This document shows, in pieces, positions 1 to 12,299 of a DNA stretch of 64,000 nucleotides (position 1 is the first letter of the stretch; every line of letters starts with the position of its first letter). Position numbers and translations under genes: made by a program. The notes under the pieces are model-generated. The model ran no database searches. It was given only the letters and a program-made list of their open reading frames with translations, and had not been told where the DNA came from. This DNA is from Lunularia cruciata (Eukaryota; Streptophyta; Marchantiopsida; Lunulariales; Lunulariaceae), in NCBI GenBank assembly GCA_948567375.1, contig OX419760.1:6200001-6264000 (forward strand). The letters run 5' to 3'.

Positions 1-1000
1 GCTTGAAAACTGAGGACAATTTTATAAGCCAAAGATGTTCATTTGGAAGATAAATACAAATTTGGATGAGAAAAGATAAAGAGAAATTCTGAGCTCACCA
101 TGGACACAAGGACAATTCTTAATTTAGCAAGTAAAGATAAGATTTTATTCATAGATAGGATTAGCAATGAGTGATGTAGGTGGAATTACAAGATTTCCAG
201 CATCCCTCAACTGCTAAATCTCTGCATAGAGAATAGGAAATCGTATATATGGGTTGCAACACAATGTAAGTTTGTTCACTTTTCATAATCAAAGTGTTGG
301 CACAAGGAACTCCATGATCCTTGGCATTGATTTTCAACACTTTGCATCTTTGAGTGCATGCTTGGTAAAGTAGAAGGGAGGAAAAATGGAGTGAGTGCAG
401 ATGCTAGAGTACCTGAATAAAGAACTCACATCCATCAGGGCAAGTTATCCTTGTCATTCTCATTGGGAGCACTAAAGCATTGGAAGTACCACTGAATAGG
501 AAGCAAAGTACACAGTCAATTTCATGATTTTGTAGGATTGCACCTTGAGAGAAGGGTAGTATGCAAAATCACCAAAGTGACCCAAACTTTTGGGATGAAA
601 TATCATTTGGGGTGGAATTGGCCTTTGGGGTAAAGAGTCTTTTTGAGGACAAGAGGCCTTTGGCGTGAAGCAAACCATCACCTTTAAGAGCATACTTGGG
701 TTGGAACTTTTGTGAGAGTGATTTTAATTTCCATACAGCGCTGCCGCGGGTGACTCTACCCTCTTCTTGGAGTGGTTCTTTCACAAGAGGTTAAATAGGT
801 AACAGTAAATAAACTGTGACATTGTGACACTTTTCCTTCAAATCTAGTCATTTCCAAGCCGCAGCCTTGTGTGAACACATTGTTCTTATCATTTTAGTAT
901 TAGTGTGTAGACACTAGGTTGTCACATTAGGTCATATAAAGTTTATATTCAACTTGGTTTCCACTATTGAGCTTGTGTACCCACTGTACAAGGTTTTACT
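1..1000. other. No supported gene
   Basis: No open frame here resembles a known protein, and both strands are full of stops. The right end leads into the copia remnant that begins near 1,001, so part of this stretch may be unrecognisable upstream retroelement sequence. Confidence 0.5.
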
Positions 1001-1450
1001 GATTTGGACTAGGCATGAAGTGTTCAAGATAGTTTATGGACATCAAGTTGTGCTTTTAATATTAGAAGGTCTGTAAATAGGTGGTAATCAAAGGAGCCAC
1101 CTATTGTTGCTTTATTATAAATAGAAGCACAATATAGAGGTGTCACTGATGCAACGTATGAATCAATTTGGCTTCCCACTTTATTACAAGATATGGTACA
1201 TAAATTTCATGATCTTATAATTTTATATACAGATAATATTTGTAGTATTAAATTTCAATCCATTGTTTCATGCTAGGACGAGACATATTGAGGTTTTATT
1301 AGAGAGAAAGTATTGGCTAGAGAAATAAATCTGCAATATATCCTTATGGATCAGCAAGTTGTTAATATTTTCACCAAAGCTTAACCTGGAGATAATTTTG
1401 AGTATTTCAGATCTCATCTAGGTATTCAAGTATTGAAGCTAGCTTGAGAG
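1001..1450 (+). mobile_element. Decayed Ty1/copia RNase H and polyprotein end
   Basis: Reading across stops and frameshifts gives the C-terminal RNase H part of a Ty1/copia polyprotein. A D-L-D-W-A-G-S-V-like start is at 1,001-1,030, with TGG changed to TAG. It is followed by V-A-L-L-x-I-E-A-Q-Y (counterpart of VALSTTEAEY), then Y-T-D-N near 1,230, the H-A-R-T-R-H-I-E-V block near 1,270, and D-Q-Q-V-x-N-I-F-T-K-A near 1,350-1,383. A purine-rich stretch follows at about 1,443-1,457, in the usual place of a polypurine tract before a 3' LTR. No matching LTR pair was found. The copy is clearly non-functional. Confidence 0.85.
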
Positions 1451-1554
1451 AGAGTGTCACAAGCTAATGTTCCTAGCCGTTAAGTGTTTTCATGAAATTT
1501 TAATTCTTTAGTATCCATTTTTTAAGCGAGACTCGGTACACAACAACTTTTACA

Positions 1555-1652
1555 CACACTCTTCCTATATATATTAGAGCAAGACTAGAGGAGATACTCA
1601 TTACACGACACCTTGTACACATTTCTCTTCCTATGTATATTAGAGCAAAACT
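1555..1652. repeat. Degenerate 63-bp direct repeat pair
   Basis: A unit reading CTCTTCCTATATATATTAG and continuing AGCAAGACTA at about 1,559-1,587 recurs at about 1,624-1,652 with a few changes. The offset is about 63-64 bp. It lies just downstream of the copia fragment and may be part of its 3' LTR. Confidence 0.6.
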
Positions 1653-1659
1653 AATCCCC

Positions 1660-4640
1660 CGCACACCATTCTTTGGTGAACTTTTGTATCTCCACCTCCT
1701 ATTTCCGCTTCGGTAAACTTTGGTATCTCTAACGGAAACTTTCTAGAAAAAAAGACGGAGAGTAGCAAAAGCAACGATGAAAAACAACCATATATCCTGC
1801 TTTCATCTTTACAAATATGAGAGTGCTTCGCATGTGTCTTCAGTTTCGGGGATTGGATTAAAAATTTGGATGTGAGATCAAAGACATTGGACATTACATC
1901 AACGTTTTAACAACTCATCGGCTAATTTTTTACAACTCATCGACTTCGACTATAGATCTAGAACTCGAAATGGGCTCTAGTAATATATACTAGGCGAGGT
2001 CAAGGAGCTGAAGCTAGCTGCTCAAACACATAAGATGCTGGCAATGGACGATGAGGAAATGTTGTGTGTGAGAGAACCTGCCCCCAATTTATAGTGGCAC
2101 CGAAAAGCTTTTTATCGTTCACCTGTTGACTCAGCGAAGGGACAAATGGAGGTATGCTGCGCACGTGAATTTTGGACCCTGCTTATCATCACAGAGGTGC
2201 TGGACAATATACACTAAACGCGATCATCTCATCAAAGTAAGTAACTAACATCTCTAGTTTTTTCGTACAGGTGACGTGGTTGGAAATCATTTCTTGCACC
2301 AGAGCTGTCCGCTTAGCTGGGGCCAAATAACTTGGCTTCAAGGACCCTCGCCATTCGTAGACATGTACAGACACAATAATTGTGAGGCCTCCCCTGATCA
2401 CGTGTTACAGTGGAATATGCTGACTTACTTCTTGGATTGCATAGTACAGATCCGCTAATGACGCACAGTGAGGTCGAATAATTTATCGTTTATTCCACTA
2501 TCAGTGGTATCCTGAGTCGAACGTTATCTAGATCTCTTCAATCTCTACTGCTTTGGTCTCTAATTATAATCAAGAGCTTGAGAATTCTGTGCGTCAGTTA
2601 TGATATCGAGTAGAGATTTGATATTATAATTCAGAATTATTTGTCAAAGCTCCTTGTGTTTAGCTTGAACAACTTAATCCAGAAAATAAATCTATACCTC
2701 ATTGCAGGAGTTGGGGAAAGGGAAAATTTGTTTGCAAGAGCTTGAGCTCAGAACAAGCGCTATATTACTATGCATGAGTTAGATAGCTGTGAAACAATTC
2801 CAGAGGATGATGAGTCTGAAAGAATTCTTCGAGTATGCAGGAAGGTCAATTAATTCATAGCTGATTTTTCCGTAAATTCTAGTGTTGATTGTGTATTTTT
2901 GAGCCCATGACCTGGTGGCAAGTGTGGACGTCCACACCACGAAAATACAAACTTCTTGATATGTAGAGTTGTAGATCCAAAAGCATGAGCAATCATGGGG
3001 CGAACAGGTTAGGAGAGGGTGTGTCCCCGACACTACCTAGTGAACGGGGTTTCGCAAGGATTCACTGTTCACACAGATTCCTAGCTAGCTCTTGGGTTAC
3101 CAGTGTTCACCAATAGTGGGCCCAAAACCCACCTCCGGTGGGACAATGATGGGATAATTGTCCTCGCAGCTGTCTTCAGAGAACTGTCGTATTCCTGCTG
3201 TTTGTAGACCTGTCCAGATATTTTACCTTGCTGTCCGCAGGAAAATAATATAGCCAGTTTTAATAGGAACATTTTTAAGATCTCCGGTTCCTTCAAAGTC
3301 CAAATTGTAGGAACATTTCTGCTGATATTCTGCTGACAGCATTCCTCCCTGAAGGAAGTACTTCGCAGAAAAAGGGGAATCATATTAAACTATCGGATTA
3401 CAGATTTTCTTCAAATAGAAACCATTTATGGCTATAGTGAATTGACTAATCCTGTTTATTCTTCGATCTTTAAGGTTTTAACGTTGAGAACACCTCGAGC
3501 AAATACACTCTTTTCAAAGCAAGTTAGCTCTGTCCATCTCTCATGTCGTTCTCTCCAAAGAGTACCAAATATACCAAATGTACTTCAATATGATCAGCTG
3601 CCTTGTCCGATTTGAGCTGTTATGGGTACGTACCCCCTTCTCTGACAATTTTCATGGATACAGTTGGTCAAATACCAATCCACATCATATACCTTGATTC
3701 CATTTTCTTTCTACCACTGCAACTTCAGGCAACTGAAGTCTCTGCAGATCACATGACATATTGCACGAAGCATTAGAGCCTTTTACTGCCTCTAGTACAC
3801 CTCTAGCCTAGAAGTGTAGTGATCATAATCTAAATTTACTGAATTCCCACATGTCAAGAATTTGTATACACTTTAACACAGACTGGATGGAGGTACAGAG
3901 ACCGTACTGCACTACCTGACGTTGTATGTTCTTTGTGGCTGATAGCTCGGAGTTCACATATACCCGCTGTTGTACACATATATGCGACATCCCTTTTTCT
4001 CCCTCATTGTGCAAGTCAAAACTTAAAGGCTTACTGTAGCTCAATATTCCCAGTTGTGATCAGCCATATGCATGAGTAGATGTGAAAGCTAGATCTAGAG
4101 ACAAAAACATTACATTCTCATGGTTGTAGCACTAAATCACTCCTTTTCTATTGTGATTGCAGTTTGGTGTGCCGCAGCAGTATTGGCTGCTTTTTAGATT
4201 ATCCCTTTTTTTTATGAATCGAAGAGGATGATGTTCTTGAATTCGGTAAGTTTATCCATGAACACCGTCGGAAACCGAACTGTTGGTTGGGAATCAGTCA
4301 ACTTGTAAATGTTGACACTATAGATAGAATGCAGTTTTTAAAACCAGCTATCTAAATCATCATTGAACCAACACACATCTGTAACATATAGCGTTACTTT
4401 ACTACTCCCGGGAGTGATACTTACTCTAACCTACTGGACTTTATCTCCACAACTCATATCCGTCGCCGGGACGTCCAGATTCTTACTGTCTGGAATTCGA
4501 AAGATCATTATCTCAAGGGCCATTTGGTGAAGAGGTCTAGCGGAGAAATATCCAAATCCTTGGATGGGACGAACAGGAGTTCCAGTTTCAGGTTGTGAAA
4601 TTGTGGTAAATCACGTCGTTGGCTTTGAAGCTCTTCACCT
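1660..4640. other. No supported gene
   Basis: Only short open frames without recognisable domains are seen on either strand. No RNA gene or clear repeat was recognised. Confidence 0.4.
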
Positions 4641-4648
4641 TTTCGCCT

Positions 4649-5083
4649 TCAGAACTCGGATCGGCTAAGAATCTTTTTCGCTTTCTCCAGCATAGCATCA
4701 GGCTTTACGGTACCCTTGATGGTTACCTTCTACTTCTCAGCGTTGCACTCCACTGATTCAACACCATGCACGTCTCTGAACTTCTTGTGGACTTTCTCAG
4801 TACAGCCTTCGCAACATAATGGCATTCTCAGTTCCACCACTCCCCTCCTCGAGTGATATGCCTCCCAGTACGCTTCACTTCTGGGTGGAACAGAAAACTC
4901 GGAATGCATATACTCTTCACTCCTCGGCGGACTGTAGTACGCATGTTTTCTATACTCTTCTATTCTTTGGGACCTGGCATTCGATGTCAAAGGTGCAGTT
5001 TGTCTCACAGCAGTTGGAGAGTCAGCTTCCCGTGGAAACTTGTAAGCAATAGCCCATGGTGATGGAGTATAACCACGATACAT
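4649..5083 (-). pseudogene. HMA-domain protein, nonsense-inactivated copy
   Basis: This is a close relative of the protein encoded at 12,300-12,806. It starts M-Y-R-G-Y-T-P, has a Tyr/Arg/Pro/Ser-rich N-terminal part with imperfect P-P-R-S-E-x-Y repeats, and then the heavy-metal-associated fold start V-E-L-R-M-P-L-C-C-E-G-C. A TAG stop at 4,730-4,732 sits exactly where the sibling has a CAG glutamine codon (N-x-E-x-Q-K-V-T), a single C-to-T change. In the same frame, translation would continue K-V-T-I-K-G-T-V-K-P-D and end S-R-S-E-F with TGA at 4,649-4,651, where the sibling has a TGG tryptophan codon. Residues after the first stop stay well conserved, so inactivation looks recent. The stopped protein would lack the second half of the metal-binding fold. 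A TGCAG just upstream of the start could be a splice acceptor, so an upstream exon is possible. Confidence 0.8.
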
Positions 5084-5731
5084 TTCCTGCAGTCAGCGAT
5101 TCCCAAGATTTTGTGAGGTTCCTGCATTGACATTCAAGGCCATATGTAGATATCAATGAGTGTTAACATGCACATGAACGCCTAATACGCTTTGCTCACT
5201 GTAATGCCTGTGCATGGCATTACCAAAGCATGCAGATTTAAAAGGTCCCGGTAGCCAAACCTCGTATTGGTTCGTTTCGACGTCTACAGATAGAGAGATC
5301 CGCTTTTTGAGTGTTGTGGAACTCTCGCTTCGGTAAGAACATGAGATTTTGAAGAAACTTAAGACGCTAGTAATTTTCCAAATAATACAGAGGAGAACTG
5401 CATCAGAAGTACTGTTACAACACACTGCTTGCAACCGTTTTGAAGGGGATTCATGGAAAGAGAACTTGATAATTGAGAGCAGTCTCTACAGTGATATAGA
5501 GGTACCAGATGTGTGATGTAAACAAATAGTTTTGGCTCGAATTTATAATCACTCACTGCAGAAAAGTTTAGGCTCACGTGTTTAATTCAAATTTCGATGC
5601 CGAGATGGAAATGTAGCTAGACTATGGTTCGCCGCTGGCCAGAGGTGCAAGCGACTGCTGAAAAGTAGACATGAAGATCAGTTATCTCCGGTCGTGATGG
5701 CTACCGTAACAACTCGCACGTCACGACACAT

Positions 5732-5766
5732 GCCTCATCATAGATTACATATATCTATGATGAGGC
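5732..5766. repeat. Perfect 14-bp hairpin
   Basis: GCCTCATCATAGAT at 5,732-5,745 is followed by a 7-nt spacer and its exact reverse complement at 5,753-5,766. No T-run follows, and it is too short for a plant microRNA precursor. Function unknown. Confidence 0.85.
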
Positions 5767-6796
5767 TCTCTGGCGGCTGTCCTATGTCGAGACGATTGTA
5801 ACGGTCGTTAAACCTTGTCGTTTGTTTCAAAGTCTATCACTACAGTAGTGCTTGTTGCAAAATTCTAAACAGGTTGCACTTGATACGCTAATTCAGAAAT
5901 ACCAGTACTGCGGTTAACTGCACATTCAGACAGTCATTCTAGTGTTTCATAGGAAGGTCACATAACTGGGCTACCGTCGTTCTCCTTGCAAGGTTCTTCG
6001 TACCTCCAAAGTTTTGCCAAGCCTCTGATACATCCCCATTACAGAGTTAGAGGATTCTCTTAAGCAAAGCACACAATGTTATTGGGAAAGCTCGTCTGCG
6101 TGCTGAGCATAGCATGCTGCTGTTTGGGTAGAGTTCTGAACAAGAGCACAAAGCAGATTTTACCTCTTCCTCGTGCAGATGTCGGAGATCTAAAAGGTTA
6201 GCCAATCTAGCATGTCTAAATTTTGAATGTAATGTTGAGTACTGCAACTTAAGAAGAATATCTGTGGATTAAGGGTCTATGTATTAGTGGAACGACGACA
6301 AAGAGATCAAAATTTGACCGAAGTTCACTAGAGCACATTCTGCAAATCATTGAGAACCGATCGATGTTGCATTTGCATACGCATCGTGACTTTTGCAATT
6401 GCTGCACTCAATCACTCCGTGAGCTAATACTATATATTTGAGCTTGATGTTTGATTAATCCATGTACATGCGTAGAGAGCGATAGGACTGGATACCTGCA
6501 ATGGAAGCTGTAGAAAGGTAGATTTATATTTGTGCTTGAAGATTTTTGGAACCCGAGCCGAGAAATAGCACTGTAAGAAATCTTGCAATTCGATCCTCGG
6601 GATCTCGTGTGATATTGTGTTAACTGATCACACCTTGGGGATTAAGGTCCACATATGCAAATCAGTATATCCAAGTCTTCATTTGGGATTGTTTAGAACA
6701 CTAATAGCTCTTCTTGGCGGGATGGAGAAGAAAACCGGCTGATCCGCTAGAAGGTTAAGTGTACACAGCTAATTTGATACATATGAAGTCTCATTT

Positions 6797-6905
6797 CATA
6801 CCGATACTAGGGGGCTTAGCTCCATTTTACCTCTCTTATGTTTTATCTTTGTACGGCTTGATGGGGTCTTCTCATCTTTCTTGTTATCTTCCGCCAGTCG
6901 CCTTC
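6797..6905 (+). repeat. Dispersed repeat, copy 1
   Basis: This segment, containing GGCTTAGCTCCATTTTACCT and CGGCTTGATGGGGT, recurs in inverted orientation at about 7,483-7,590 with moderate divergence and a small insertion. It is probably a fragment of a transposable element. No coding sequence was recognised in it. Confidence 0.65.
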
Positions 6906-7482
6906 TTGGTGGAAGCCGTTAATGTCTTAGTTATAAAGGAGCGGTAGAACTGGTTTGTTCTGGTTGCATGAAAACAAATGGCGGCGTATCGGGATGAAAC
7001 ATGATATGAGATGTAATGATACCATATTTCTGTCTAGCATAGAAGAGGGAAGAGTAGTATCATCGGTCTTGTGCCATTTCATACCTTAAATAAGTCTTTA
7101 CAAATATGCTCTAGGCAATGTTATTGTCCATGTATTCTAAGCTTTCTGTGATTTCAACTGTGGCCGCCCTCTACTTTATGCATTGAAGGTAATGTTGGCT
7201 AGTACCTTCTCTCTAGAATTTGCTCTTCGAACTCAAATTCTGACGGCTGTCTAACCAAAGATCTTCTTAAGTTAGTGAACTCTATTACTCCAATGATTGC
7301 CTTACGTGTTCTTTTTACTTTGCCGAGTCTGAAACGAGCAAAATGTCATTTATTCTACAATCTACAATGATTACTAGCGTTCGTCAGTAGTGAATGCAAG
7401 ACACGCACACATGTGAACTTTGCAGTAACTATATTATATTCTTATAACAACCATGAATGATGATGATCAATGAAGTAGAAAT

Positions 7483-7620
7483 AGGCGGCCGCGTATGATA
7501 ACAAGCAGGATGGGAATACCCCATCAAGCCGTGCAACACAAGAGGTAAAATGGGGCTAAGCCTCATTAGTATCGATGTAGAGATATCTGATCTACAGCAC
7601 CTAAGATATCTGAGCAATGA
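7483..7620 (-). repeat. Dispersed repeat, copy 2 (inverted)
   Basis: Its reverse complement matches 6,797-6,905 (GGCTTAGCCCCATTTTACCT, CGGCTTGATGGGGT). On the plus strand its right part (CACCTAAGATATCTGAGCAATG with the upstream GCCTCATTAGTATCGATG) also resembles 18,635-18,705. It therefore belongs to a repeat family with at least three copies in this window. Confidence 0.65.
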
Positions 7621-10600
7621 GCTGATGATCGATGAAGAGGATTAGTGAAATTCCTTCATGGTCCTGATAGGGTGATTGAGAGTTCGGTGAAAATCTCTCT
7701 CATGTGACGTTAAGAAAGTAGACATCATGCAGTGAGACGACTGCACTTAGCTCCACCTCTTGTATCGATAGCAACTACTGACAGACCATAACCACCGACT
7801 ACAATATAACATGTCTAATTGCCGGCCAAAGGTTGAGAAGATGACTCAAGTCAATTTGGTATGTCAAGCAAGTTGTAGGAACCACACTGACAATCATTTC
7901 ATTTAAAGATAGCTAACCGAATACCATATGACACGTTGCTCAAAATATCATACTTTTTCCATGGAATTATCCTTTAATCAATAACAGCTGTATGCCTGAT
8001 CGGCCTTTCCAGCTTCTTCTAGAGATGGCTAGATCTTCTTCTATCAGGTCTATACAAATATGAGAAATACAGTACAATGTAATTGTCGTATATGCCAGTT
8101 CCACATATTTAAATTGCAGCTGACAAATCGCAGATGAAAGTCCAGAATTAACGGCCTGCTACGAACTCTGACAAGTATGAGAGTTCGTGAGGTCAGACTT
8201 TGCACTCATTTGACTCTAAATTAACTTCCCATGACACAGCTGCAAATTGTGCTTCTCGGAAAGATTCTGTTGACCACAGCTGTAGGGAACTTATATTTGG
8301 TACACCTCACTCCAGGCGTAGGAGAACCACTTGACCAAGGTCCTGATTGATACAGTTGGAGAGTACATGCACATCGGTAAGCAAAGAGACTGGGTTGTAC
8401 GTGACCTAGTCCGCAGCACATTGATTTGTCGTTTCCAGCAGGTCAGCCAAGCTAAATCCCCTGCGCCAAATGGAAGTAATCATCATGCCCCGTCCGTAAC
8501 CTCATCTAAACGTAAAAAGATACCATACTGTTGGCCAAGGAATTTCCTCACTCAAAGTGGGATGAACAACGAACCTGGATGATAATTTGCAGGCAAAGTG
8601 ATGCTACCAAAACTTGCGACTGAAAACGTGGCGAAATTAAACAAGAGAGCCTCGATATTAGCCCCCTTTACGGACCTAATCACCCGGCTAGACTATTTTA
8701 TATTATAATTGGCGGCAGCCGCTGGGTCGGTAAGGGTTCATCATATTAGCCCAACTTAAGAACAAATGACTATTTTAGTAGTTAGGTATTTAGTCACTTT
8801 GCCTGCCAAGCTCTTGGTTGTATTTGCACATGACATGATTATGACCCTGTCTTGTGCGCCCCTGGTCCACGAGCTATACCTTAAGCAAATGAATCACTAC
8901 TTGAAGAATAAATTATGCAGCAGGTAATCCTTTTATCTCTTTGTGAGGAGCTGAGTTGGGTACAGTAGCTACAACTAGGTACTTTCCAACTGAAAATAGA
9001 GAAAACAAGCAAGCCCTTGCGACCACAGCTGTTCCCAATTCCGACTCGAGAACTTGCTAATATAGATCCACATTTGCTCAGCAGTTTGTCCTAGGTGCTT
9101 AACAGCAGGAAAATGCAGTTTCTTCAGGTTTTCCTGCAGTTCATTTCAGGTGATTCGCCTTGCTCTCCGCATCGGGAGCGGATCCACTTGAAAGTACCCT
9201 GCGTGCTAATCGTTCCAGGTGTTCGCTCGATATTTTGAATAACATGGAATATCCAGGTCAGTAGCTTGTACCCAGGAAGAACTCATCTTTATAAAGTAAA
9301 AGTTAGATTATCTCAAAGCAGACTGCTCATCATCTCAGACATTCATAAAGACAATCACGAGTTGACCGACTCCTTGAAGTATCGGCCGTTCTCTCTTCAT
9401 CGCCAAAAAGGATTCTTCATTGATAGAATCAGATCATTTCTGTCTGCTCAAAATGTGCCCCAGCCATAATCGCATCTAGCAAATAGCTCACATGCATGAT
9501 TCAAATCTCGAAACGAAACGAATGATGGATCCATGTTTTGTAGGTGAACTTGTGACATCACCAACTGACAGAAAGGGGTGCTGACAAGTGATCGGGGATT
9601 AGCTTCGTTGGTTTATACAACTTTCCTGCACGTGATGGCGAATACACTCTACCTGCGGTAAGACATGTACTTCCGATAAACGTCTATTATCAATTGCGGA
9701 AGTACTGCCGGTCCAATTGCCTCCGACGGTGTATGTGAACCCGCCAAATAGGAAGGTTAGAAGAACCGAGCCCTACCGTAGGATATTACTGGTACGTCGG
9801 GTTGAGCAAGCATCCCTGTGACTTACTTCAAATTCGATGTAAATGTTCGAATGTATTTCAGCTGATTGTGGAATGCAATGGTGTCAGTTCGCTCTTCTGG
9901 AAAAGCGAGCACAAGAAACAACATGACCACTCTTCCAGCCCCTAAGTTCCAGGCACAAGAACTTGGACACTCTAGCATGAAAGAAATGTCTGCGACGAAT
10001 TTGCAGTCCACGATATAGATCTTTGCCTCGTATGTCCACGTCTTCCTATCAATCGGGAACTAGATGCCCTACATCATATGAATCTTGACAGAGTAAAAGG
10101 AACGTAACGCTCGAAGCGAATCTCACTAGCAAATGCGTGGATACAGCGGATAGAGTCGTTCGCATTGGAACGTGTACAATAGCACTTGGATATTTAATTC
10201 GAGGATAAAGTTTCAGAAGCATGCGCACAGGTATCAAGTTCAATGCTCCGTCACTCCTTATCACCGGTTCACTCCTCCACTACTACCACCACCACCACTA
10301 TGATGGGAGCAGCTAAATTAGATTTAGATGTGTTCAAATTGGGGGTAGAGTAGCAAGTGAAATTGGTTTGGCCATTGAGCAATCAAATCTTAAGCGCATC
10401 GACCAAATCTGAAGGTTAGTCCCACCATGTGATGCCTGGTACACGACGATCAATTTCGCTTTACGCTTGATGGTGCCCAGAACCGCAGAATTTGACAACG
10501 TTACGAAGTAGTTGAAATCGCAATAGCTGTAGACGAGTTTAGCTACTATTGCACCGGTACCTCTAACTCTTCATGATTATAATCAGCAGTTGACACCTAA

Positions 10601-11580
10601 GAACACCTGGTCTTCCAACTTACCGACACGTTATGTAGTTGCTTGAGTATGAACAGCGGACAATAAAGCAATTCCATCTTGCAGCTAGGGGCGCAAGAAC
10701 CAAGTTTTCTGCTCCACCCTTCGGCCAAGCTAAACCCGTGACGGTCGTACCTTGCAAGCCAGTTTCCACTCTACTATGAGAGACTTGTAGAGTGATGCAG
10801 GTTCTACTATCTGGAAAGTATGTCATCCAACTTAATATCATAAGGTTCTAGCTGCAGTTTAGGGAATAGTGCTTCATAGATGTATAACTACCGTAGAGAA
10901 ACTCTTGCCCTCGGTGATCCTAGGGAGAAGTACAGAGAATCTCCTTCCTGCCTCAAGATCCTTCGGTCAACCATCAAACTCGGTACGTGACACTGGTTGT
11001 TTGTTATTCGGGGGTGTGTAACTCAATATTGCATTACTGTCGATCAATATCCTCGCACGGATGGTGTAACTAGGTCTCACTCGTGAGGTACGCATTTGTA
11101 ATTAGGGATAACTGAAAGTTTCATATATCAAAATACCATATAGAAACGCAACATTTAGACATTCACGTAATTCACGTAAACGATTCATTTCTAGCGCGTG
11201 ATTGTTTCCGGAATTAATGATCAGTCTATGAAGTATCATGGATACACGCAAGCGAAGGGTGCTTGCTATTTGTATCGACAATTACATAGACGATACAGAC
11301 TTTCCCTTTGATCGCAATGTTCACGTTTGTACTGTCTATATAGTAAGCATCCACATCGGCTGGAGGTGCTTTGACTTCAGCATAATTATGTTGTTGCCGA
11401 ACTACTCCAAAACCATCTGTACCAGTGTCACACCCAATCTGTAGTAAATGGCATTTGTTTATGTCACACAGACGTAGAAGATATGTATGGAACCCAAAGT
11501 AGTTGCTCGGCTTATTAACCTGTACCTCAAATTTGACTGTATCCCTATTGTTCGGAGAGGCTTCCCAACTAATAGGAGGC

Positions 11581-11616
11581 GTTGTCGATGCATATGGGTC
11601 CATATGCATCGGCAAC
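11581..11616. repeat. 36-bp near-perfect palindrome
   Basis: Two 17-bp arms (11,581-11,597 and 11,600-11,616) around a 2-nt centre are reverse complements with one mismatch. The core is GATGCATATGG / CCATATGCATC. No neighbouring gene explains it. Confidence 0.85.
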
Positions 11617-12299
11617 TACTGTAGAACCCTTGTAGGCCCAGACAAGGGTAGGCCCAAATTGAAGACGGATAGCCACCACGTCCATTGTACGAAAGGCTAC
11701 AGCTGGTAGTCCTCACTCGATGTAACGATCACGCTCACGGTCTGCTTTTCTACCACCCCTTTGTGATAGAATGTAGTGTCAAAGCTCCCGTACGAAGCAT
11801 GGCCCCATCTCCCTCTTCGATATGTGAGTCGACAACGAGAGGGTTAAGACATGTTTGGGCCCTTTATAAATTTGAGTCAAGTTTCCTCATTCCGGACACC
11901 TCTTTCTTGTCAAACAGCTCCAAGTTACTTTGGTGGTAAGGGACTTGAGGAAGTTAAACAGGCCATTAGTGACTTCACTTACTTGCTTGCATCTACCTTC
12001 AGCTCTGTCTGCAATTTGCATTCATTGAATGCACATTATCCAGCTATTAATATATATCTCTCCTTGGTAGTGCATTACGTAACCCTGAATTGACCAAGAA
12101 GAGCTTCAAAGGGAACGGCGAAACGGGACCTGCATATCATACAACATGTCAATGAATCAATATGAGGTTTCGCATTCTCCTTATCTCTTGATTTGTAGCC
12201 CTGCATGTAAAAGTTGTGGCTGGGCCTAGGAAGAGATGATTTCATGATCATGATCAAAACAGACCTGGATCTTCAGAGGCTGACCATGTCACGTGTAAC

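Larger units (their letters stand above)
5100..11580. other. Long region without a supported gene
   Basis: Apart from the hairpin and the inverted repeat pair listed separately, I see only short open frames that do not resemble known proteins. No tRNA or other RNA gene was recognised. Confidence 0.4.

Noticed and set aside
2990-3383. Minus-strand frame of 100 residues as a gene
   Set aside because: No recognisable domain, no homologue in the window and no supporting signals. Probably chance.
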